Positions 56,632 to 64,000 of a stretch of DNA of 64,000 nucleotides are shown one piece after another; the stretch's first letter is position 1, and each line of letters starts with the position of its first letter. A model generated the notes under the pieces. That model worked only from the letters and a program-made list of their open reading frames with translations, ran no database searches and was not told where the DNA came from. The DNA lies in the NCBI GenBank assembly GCA_948567375.1, contig OX419757.1, positions 54,250,001 to 54,314,000 on the forward strand, given 5' to 3'. Position numbers and translations under genes: made by a program. This DNA comes from Lunularia cruciata (lineage: Eukaryota; Streptophyta; Marchantiopsida; Lunulariales; Lunulariaceae).

Positions 56632-59600
56632 ATGTTAAAGTTTCTGAAGGGTGTGGTGGGATCGGTAGGTGGAATTAAAGATCTGCCCTACAATATTGGA
56701 GAGCCTTACTCCACTGCTTGGGGCTCGTGGACTCATTATCGCGGGACATCCAAGGTAAGTTGTATATTCTATCTTGCGGTCGCAACAGGAAACTTCCCAT
56801 GATTCTTGGGGTTGTGGCTACAATGTGGTTCTTGTAACTGGTACTAGACGAGGAATTATGGTTGCCGGGCTAAATTAGCAGTTAGGTCTGGACAGATTCT
56901 CAGTGTGCAGTGCCGTATGCTAGGTGTGACTTCCAATACGTTCATATCGACATCCCAACGATGCTACGTAGCTCGCATGGTCTGAGTTGGTGAATTCTCC
57001 TTGTCAAACAGGACGACAACGCCCCGGTATCAATTTTTTCATTGGTTGGAGAAAACGCTCAGGATGATCGATTGGCTGCTGCACGCAATGGTGCAAAAAG
57101 GCTTAGCACTGTAAGACTGCTCTATGGCTTTATTGGTTCGCTAGAAGTAATTTTTCTCTGACTGCAATAAGGGGATAAACATCAGAATGAAACTCACTCT
57201 AACGTTTGGAGGCTCTCTGAAGAGAAACGGTCTGCATTCATATACAATGGTGAATGTCCTTACCTGCGTACCATTGATTATGCAAAAGATTCGACGTTGC
57301 TAAGCTCTCTTGTCTGTCATATAGATTCGGCATCCGAGCATTCTAACGCATTTTCATAGTTCGGAAACCGAGGCAGTCGAAGGCGGTGTCACAAAGCCAA
57401 TCATATATGTTGTGACAGAACCCGTTATGCCCCTTGCTGAAAAGATTAAGGAGCTCAGTTTGAAGGGAGCCCAGCGGTGGGATAGCCTGAACTTGTCCTA
57501 GTCCTTCCTAAAATGGAGCTTTTGACTGTTGGCGTCTTTTGGCTGAAGTGTTAATTTGACTTACTATCAGTTGTGTCGAAAAGGGTTTAAAGCAATTTTT
57601 GATCTCGAGTCATAGTTAATTTGACTTACTATCAGTTGTGTAGTAGTTGTCGTGAGAGTTCTGAATGTGTGTTCGTAACGGCAGAGATGAGGCGTATGCA
57701 CGGGGTTTACGCCAAATTACGAACGCAATAAGTTACCTCAACAATGACTGCAAGCTTGTACAACTCTCAACCTCTAACCTGGCTAGGCCTAGGGCGTAAC
57801 AAATCATGTTCCTCCTGTTGATGCTTCGGAGACACTTGAAAGGTGTCCACTTCCTTTCATGCCAGCTTCTTGCAAAGCACGAGTTTATCTATCCCCCTCC
57901 AAGCTCCTATCAGTCGCTAATTTTCTAGCATAGATTTTCTCAAACTTTTTTCCGTCATCCGATTCTCCAGGTCCACGGTAATGTGTGCATGGATGCTGTG
58001 GTGGTTACTCCAAAGTTCGACTGGAAGCTCCACGCTTTTGATGTGTTGTCTGAGTTTGACGGAGGGAATCCAACGGCTTCAGGCCCCATGCTGGTAAGGT
58101 TTTATTTAAAAACATTCCTAACGTCAAGGATGTAATGCAATTGTCTGTATTAAGTTCAAAAAGCACAAGCAAGCAACTGTAGACCCTATACCATACTAAC
58201 ATAGAATGATTCAAATACTCTGAGTAGTGTTGAATCGATGATTGGCATGCTAGGCTCTTTGGGAGTGCCAGAGTTTTGTGACTGCATCTTATGGATGGTT
58301 GGTTGGTTGGTTGGCCGGGCGAATTTGGCAGCAATACGAGTGGTTGGTGAGTGCTCAATATAAGTCCCAAGAACTTGTCAAGACTGATTGGCCCACCATT
58401 CGGAAGTCATCACCATGGGCTCTCGACTCCTGGGGTCTTGGTATGTCCGAACCAAAACAATGCTTCACTCATCAGTCTTATGTGTGGTCGCTTACGTTTT
58501 AGGAGCATTGTCTTGGTTATATAGTCTTCTCTTTCGGTGTTCTTAAGGGGGTGTACTTATCCATGTTCATTCTGCAATGACTTCGTTGTAGGTTGTTTGA
58601 TTTATGAGCTTTTCCTGGGGTCGAAGTTGATAAGGGCGGAGGACTTACGAATCAACACCGGATCCATCCCTAAGGTGGTTTAATTGCTGTAAGCTTGTAA
58701 CTGTTTAGTGGGTCTATCAAGAGGGAATTACAACTTGCCAAGTGAATTCAATATGCTGGATGAGCTTCACTTGTTACTGCGGCTAAACACCTTAGTTTAG
58801 CGATTGATGCCAGTCAGGGGACGGGGGCAAGTACTGATAATCACGACGGAAGCAAAGTCTTGCGACGTATTTTGAGCTCCTTCCTTGGGAGAGAACTTAC
58901 GGAAACTTAGCCGCTTCTATGTTTGTCACAGACATTGCTTCCCGATTACCACAGACTTTTGGTGCCTGTTCCTTCACGAAGGATGAACCCGGGAAAGCTG
59001 GTTGAGATTAGTGGTAAGTTCCCCATCTTTGTGCCAATCATAGGTATTGTGCGTCCATGCGTCAACTCCGATTCCATTGTGTGTCGATTTTCGTCATTAT
59101 CTACAAGTTAATTTCTTGGTCATTTCTTGGATCAGGTAATTTCAAGTTCACAGTCATGATATAAACAAATTCTTACTAACCTCGTGTCAGATCAGCAAGG
59201 GATCCTGAGTATTTGGTCACATTAGATTCCCATTCTTGTGACAAGCGACTAAAGCAAGAAATATGCTGAGTCGGCAGGCCTGACGCACCTCAATGATCTA
59301 TATGTGCATGCAGAATTTTTCCAGGACAAATTTGTAGATTCCATTCAGTTCATTCCAGCTGTGGAAGAGGAGATTTTGCGTGTCAGGAAACTGGACCAAC
59401 AGCAGGAAGTCGAGCGTTTAGTAAGGATGAGAACAGATGGATCTTGCAGCGAGCTGATTCCCTCCCTGCCTGATGAAGTTGCGCTTTTGTGTCTCGCTCG
59501 CGTGCCCCGTGCCTCCCATCACAATTTAAGTGCCGTCTGTCGGAGCTGGTGCGCACTCCTTCATAACAATTTTTTTTATGAAGTGAGGCAGGAACTTTCA

Positions 59601-60503
59601 CTCGCAGAGGAGTGGCTGTTCTTGTGGACTCAAGACGCTGACCGATGTAATGTTTGGCATGGGTTTGATCCTGTTTCGAACAAGTGGTTTGAGTTGCCGC
59701 CTCTTCCCAACGATCATAGAACTGCCAGCAGTTCGGCTTCTGCCGTTGTTGATGGCAAGCTTTTTGTAATTGGGGGCCAGCTTAGCTCTGGTTGTGCTTG
59801 TAATTTCGTCTCGTACTTCGACATGCGTTATTACCGCTGGAATATGGCTGCCCCTCTCAATGTACCCCGCGCAAAATGCATGGCAGGTGTGATCGGCAAC
59901 CAGCTATATGTTGTGGGTGGTTTTACGGAGAGGGATCAGAATGCAGGAGCAAGCGCCGAGGCCTATGATCCAGTGACTAACAAATGGAGGCTCATCTCAA
60001 GTATGAAAATATCTATGGAACTCTACGACAGTGCAGTGCTCGGCGACAAATTTTACGTTGTCAACTCTTCGAGCGAGAATTTGGTCGGGTTGGTGTACGA
60101 TCCACAGAAGGATGAGTGGGTGGACATGGCTAATGGGCTTAATACAGGTTGGCAATCCAAAACAGCCGCACTGAATGGGAAGCTATATGCCGTGGGTGAT
60201 TCTCATTCTTCGGAAGGAAAGAACGAAATTTCTGTCTACAATGCGCTAAAGGATGTTTGGGAATCCATCAAGGGAGTTCTGGATGACAGTGCCCCGGTGC
60301 TCTCTTGGGGTCCAGAGCTCGTTAGTCTGAATGGACGGCTCTGTATAGTAGGTACGGGGAGTCGAGCTGCTGTTGCTGTTGTAGAGATTAACGAGGCTTC
60401 GAAACCATCTGTTGCGTCTCTCACCTTCTACGATGACATCACGAAGAAAATCCAGTTCACTGAGCCTCTTCCCCGTGGAGCTTGTCAAGTGCTCGCCCTG
60501 TAG
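56632..60503 (+). CDS. SCY1-like (SCYL1-type) pseudokinase fused in frame to an F-box/Kelch protein
   Basis: Nine exons with GT-AG boundaries and phases that fit: 56632-56754, 57012-57110, 57325-57476, 57685-57757, 57971-58093, 58332-58440, 58592-58674, 58932-59013, 59314-60503. Predicted product 677 residues. Residues 1 to about 295 are an SCYL1-type pseudokinase: MLKFLKGVVGSVGGIKDLPY start, YVVTEPVMPLAEKIKEL, HGN in place of the catalytic HRD (VHGNVC), WPTIRKSSPWALDSWGLG, LIYELFLG. Family members bind coatomer and tRNA-export factors in the cytoplasm/Golgi and usually continue into HEAT repeats. Here exon 9 begins with the SCYL1 stretch EFFQDKFVDSIQF, then switches to an F-box (LPDEVALLCLARVPR, about residue 333) and Kelch repeats. 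No stop interrupts the join. A chimera or two overlapping genes are both possible. Confidence 0.72.
59427..60503 (+). CDS. F-box/Kelch-repeat protein (alternative stand-alone gene model)
   Basis: ATG at 59427 gives 358 residues, a normal length for plant Kelch-domain F-box (KFB) proteins. F-box near the N-terminus: LIPSLPDEVALLCLARVPR then LSAVCRSWCALL. Kelch units follow: KLFVIGGQ, QLYVVGGF with AYDPVTNKWRLISSM, KFYVVNSS with VYDPQKDEWVDMA, KLYAVGDS with VYNALKDVWESI. Such proteins act in SCF ubiquitin ligases: the F-box binds SKP1 and the Kelch propeller selects the target. It is intronless, within the last exon of the gene model above. Whether translation starts here or in the SCYL1 exons cannot be told from sequence alone. 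Confidence 0.85.
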   Translation: MRTDGSCSELIPSLPDEVALLCLARVPRASHHNLSAVCRSWCALLHNNFFYEVRQELSLAEEWLFLWTQDADRCNVWHGFDPVSNKWFELPPLPNDHRTASSSASAVVDGKLFVIGGQLSSGCACNFVSYFDMRYYRWNMAAPLNVPRAKCMAGVIGNQLYVVGGFTERDQNAGASAEAYDPVTNKWRLISSMKISMELYDSAVLGDKFYVVNSSSENLVGLVYDPQKDEWVDMANGLNTGWQSKTAALNGKLYAVGDSHSSEGKNEISVYNALKDVWESIKGVLDDSAPVLSWGPELVSLNGRLCIVGTGSRAAVAVVEINEASKPSVASLTFYDDITKKIQFTEPLPRGACQVLAL

Positions 60504-61570
60504 GTCATCCATCAGGCCTGCACTTCAGTGTACTTGAGGATGCCATATCTTCGGAGCATTTGAGCTCAACCACGCTGTCTTATCCAATTTTGTCTCGTTA
60601 AGTTTGCCTTCAATGGGTTGCTATTGCCCAGCCTATCGTCTGTCTGCACGTCACTCTGCTGCAAGCGACATATCAAACCGATTTCACTTCACGAGTCAGC
60701 AGAAATATCGCTGCTACTTGCAGGGAACAGAGTACTTTTCTGGTTGTTAACCCAGTGGTTGAGAACGAAATTTGTTTGGGAGGAAAAGCAATTTGTATCG
60801 AAATTCTTCGATGATGGCGATGATACTAGGCGTGAAGGACTATTCTTTTGTGGATCCCTGTGGTTCAGAGGACAAAATGTCGGGAGAGACGTTCTTCGGA
60901 GAAGGGTCTACTGGACCTCTCTCTCGAACTACTACTGTGGGTTTAAGTGCTGGTGTAAATGATCAGATGGTGATTCCTTGAAGATAGTGAATCACCTACA
61001 GTACTTTGCTGGAGATGGTGACTAAGGTTGTTTCTGAAGTTACCTCAAGAGACCTGTTAACTTTGTGCAAAGGTGCACTCAGACTTTGGAGATGTTATCA
61101 GTCTCACAGATTCTGTTCTTCGTTCCTTTGGACTGTAAAGCTTTTCCCGTTTTACTCATCAACAATGCAGCGTCGACTCTTTAGTCAGAATGGATCTGAG
61201 TAAATGCTCAGACCTATGCAGTTCGCTAGAGTAGTATCTGTTGGCAAGAAGACTTGGGACTTGTAGTATTGAGTCATTCATTATGAACTCTGAGGATTGT
61301 AACTCGTTGGCAACCTGCGCTGTCTTTGCAGCCGGGTACGTGACGAGACCTCACCATGCTTTTATATGACTGCTTCTTGAAACTGGTTCTGCATCTGTCT
61401 TCGGCTTTTCTCCGGAGTCCAGCGGACGTGTACAGTCGATCGCTATGACTTACTTTTTAAGGCGCTTCTCTGCGCACGAACACCCAAGTCTCACAAGAGA
61501 CAATTACGAGAACTGTCTGGTTCGCTCTTAGAGCCATATTCATTACTAGCTCGCAACTTGTTAAGCCACA
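60504..61570. other. Downstream region of the F-box/Kelch gene
   Basis: Probably 3' UTR followed by intergenic sequence. Open frames of up to 114 codons overlap in different frames and show no domain. The HEAT-repeat half expected for SCYL1 was looked for here and not found. Confidence 0.4.
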
Positions 61571-61578
61571 CGGATAAT

Positions 61579-61830
61579 GGATGTGGCGCAAGATATCCCT
61601 TCCATGACCTTCGGCTCCAAGGCTAGTGTCTTGAGAATTGTTCGAGAAGATGAGTATTAGATCTTGCGGGGCCTTCCAGGAGGAGCAGGAAAGAGAACTT
61701 TATAGTCCTAGATCCAAATGACGGAAGAGCAGTCATCGATTTTGACGGGAGCTCCCTGGAAAAGCTGTGTGAGACCTACATTGACCGTCAATTTACAAGC
61801 GATTGTTCCTATCATTGTTCCGTACGTCTC
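61579..61830 (+). pseudogene. Possible coding remnant
   Basis: Frame 1 reads MDVAQDIPSMTFGSKASVLR to a TAG. After a shift, another frame continues with ENFIVLDPNDGRAVIDFDGS and SLEKLCETYIDRQF, which has protein-like composition. No family recognised. It could be a broken gene or an exon, or chance. Confidence 0.25.
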
Positions 61831-64000
61831 TTTGTAAAAACAGCACAATATTGAAAACAGTCAGAAAATAGGTCGCAAAATGCTGGTTTCGATGTGACGA
61901 TTGACCTTCCAACTCAAGTTGAATTGCCGATCAAAATCACTCGTTGACATCAGTTGGGAAAAAATGTGTTTATTTTCTCTGATAAAGAGAATGGAACTCC
62001 CTTGCCGATGTTATTCACCATAAATCTCTACCTCCAGTTACAGAATAAATCACTGTAAAAGTTTCAAAGCGTTGAAATGGTTGAAGATTTAGTTTCCACA
62101 GCGTAGGCACAAGGTACGCATAAAAATTTGGGCCGTTGGGACATGTTTGGTTCTGTCTACAAAGCTTATAACGGAGACTCTGCCTAGCATATTGTCTTTG
62201 ACACTCTCCACAAGACAAGGCGCAAAGCTTTTGACTAAACTTGCGATTTGAGCTCCCTAAGAGAGGACAGCTTGCAAGGTACATCGCTTGGAGAAATCAG
62301 AGTAAAACCAACAGGAATGATGTAAGTAAATGGAGAATGTGTAATCAAGGTGTTTGGTGAATGGAGAATGGTGTAAGTCCATATAGAATGTGTAATCAAG
62401 TATTTACTCCTCCCCAACAGCTTGACAAAGAAAATATACTCGCCTGCTTATTCCTCCTTAACTTCTCGAAAGATTATATGTAATCGACGAGAACGCAATG
62501 CCTGGGTCAAGCATGGTTAAAATCTATCTCTCCGTCACGTGCAGTGCTGTTTCAGGCTTCTGATTTATACCCGCAAAGTATGTACCTGCGCAGAATGTAA
62601 TCCAATCAGACTGCATGATGTCGCAGACCAGGCGCTTGGTGACAAACCTCAATCGCATGAGAAAGCCGGTGGAGTGGGTTCGTGAGTACCGTGTACTCAG
62701 AAAGGTGTGTGACACGATTGCTGTGAATCCTACGATTTGCTTTGCGAGACTGAAACCCCGTCTTTGCCTCACAGGAAACCTCCGATCGTCAATCGCTGGG
62801 TCGCGAAGGTAGAGTCCATGGAACCTTCCACAACTTGTGCTAGTGGGGAGACAGGGTAACAAGGCCCCTGCTTTCTACCATCAAACATTTGAATTCACCA
62901 ATCACTGTCACAGTACAGTGCCGATCTACAGTATAAAGGCTCCGTAATCGCAGTTCGATCATGCCGTTTGTGCCTGATCAACTCTGCTCTGAATTCTGTA
63001 TTGTACCCCTCGGGATCCTGTGAATTCAGTGCTGTATAGAGTTGTGATGGTACGGCACCCGCGCTTTCAGAGTGCCGTACTGCTTCCCGTTCGCGCTGTA
63101 GAAGCAACTTACAAAACACGACCACCTCACCAAAGTCAAGACTCAGAAGCAATCAGACTTTGTCGTGAAGGTCGTGTACAGTTGATACTATACTGTCCAT
63201 ACTATAGTTCGAGAAATCCATCCTCACATGAAATATTATGCGCTCATTATCATGTACAGTAAGGAATCCATATTGTATCACCATCTCAATTTTTCTTCCA
63301 TGTTGTGTTGGTGACGACATCGTTCAGAAAATCAAATAGCGAATAACACAAGTAACCATAAGTAACGTAAGTTTTCCTGTTAATATTACAAGTGGTGAAG
63401 CCAAGCTTTTGAAACAGTAGGAATACATCAGTTTCCATATTGAAGTTGTGTTCCTAATGTCACAATCGTATTTTAGACACTGACCTCCATTGTTGGACAC
63501 GATGATGTGGTTAAAGTTTTCAAGAAGAATTGAGCATTTCCTCATTTCTTATAACTTCTTGAGTCGAGTATATCATTGGTCACTTAAGAACCATCTTAAA
63601 GCTCTAAGAGTGATATACTCTATTATTTCAACTTCTACAGAGCTCTATCATATCACCATTAAGGACACGTTACAACCCCCAAACTTAGCCCTACCCAGGA
63701 TTTTACACTTTACATCAATCGAATTGAATCGAATCGAATCCAAGATGAAATGATATTTTTACTTTTACTCTACAGCTCACGCACATTAATCTTGAACAGG
63801 TACATCAAAACTCAAGGCCAAAGGCTAATTGATCTAGTTTGGGCACAAAGATAGCTCTTCTTTTCCATGACCAATGGTACCTACTCATCAGACACTATAT
63901 TGAAATTGTTTGGCGTTTATGTTGAACGTTATATGCACGATTACCTGGTATAGTTAACTCGTGTTGTCCAAATTTCTCTTCAATACTTATTTTTTTATTT
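61831..64000. other. Intergenic sequence
   Basis: No supported gene. Includes a short hairpin at 63050-63080 (GTACGGCAC, 13-base loop, GTGCCGTAC), a duplicated GAATGTGTAATCAAG phrase at about 62335-62400, and a GAATCGAATTGAATCG short repeat at about 63718-63740. Increasingly AT-rich towards the end. Confidence 0.4.

Noticed and set aside
60618-60962. 114-codon frame downstream of the F-box/Kelch gene as a second gene
   Set aside because: No domain, overlapped by another frame (60772-60981) of similar quality; more likely 3' UTR or intergenic.
63050-63080. GTACGGCAC hairpin as a microRNA precursor or terminator
   Set aside because: Only nine paired bases with a 13-base loop; too short for either and expected by chance in a window this size.
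1-64000. tRNA, rRNA, CRISPR arrays, riboswitches
   Set aside because: None seen on reading both strands; the tRNA-like matches are primer-binding sites of retrotransposons.

Overview
The window is nuclear DNA of a eukaryote, almost certainly a land plant and probably a bryophyte or other early-diverging lineage (low confidence on the lineage). Evidence: GT-AG introns in a SCY1-like pseudokinase gene, an intronless plant-type F-box/Kelch gene, and dense nested Ty3/gypsy LTR retrotransposons with tRNA-iMet-type primer sites and chromodomains. No bacterial gene organisation, rRNA, tRNA or CRISPR array was seen.

Region 1 (1-19925) holds two + strand copies of one unusual Ty3/gypsy family. Copy A (1-9234, left end outside the window) is heavily decayed. 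Copy B (9538-19925) is nearly intact, with LTR copies about 98% alike by eye. In B one reading frame runs through Gag, two zinc knuckles, an aspartic protease, a complete DNMT3-like cytosine-C5 methyltransferase, reverse transcriptase, RNase H, integrase and a C-terminal PHD finger. It is broken by four in-frame TAG codons and a 692-bp solo LTR of another family. A and B lie 303 bp apart inside one older repeat.

Region 2 (about 19.9-51.4 kb) is a graveyard of older elements. G is a minus-strand gypsy element (about 20.36-23.75 kb) interrupted by a 3' fragment of a C-family element. E is a minus-strand chromovirus (32.2-33.6 and 45.3-46.96 kb) split by element C (33613-45255), which is split by chromovirus D (38486-43762, perfect 5-bp target duplication ACCAG). 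F is a further minus-strand fragment of the D/E family. Between them are at least four decayed copies of an unclassified protein, here called X, with a globular N-terminal part and a charged, partly coiled-coil C-terminal part. One copy lies directly downstream of the integrase of G on the same strand.

Region 3 (about 51.4-64 kb) has less repeat character and, from about 53.3 kb, a more GC-rich composition. It holds a large foldback inverted repeat (52540-53310) and one gene locus (56632-60503). Eight exons of a SCYL1-type pseudokinase are followed by a ninth that starts with SCYL1 sequence and runs in frame, without a stop, into a full F-box/Kelch protein. The predicted chimera is 677 residues, and the usual SCYL1 HEAT-repeat half was not found downstream. 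The F-box/Kelch part could also be a separate gene starting at 59427.

The most notable items are the retrotransposon-borne methyltransferase with an integrase PHD finger, the CAG-to-TAG decay of its sister copy, the SCYL1-F-box/Kelch chimera, and a heat-shock-element array in the LTRs of the D/E/F family.
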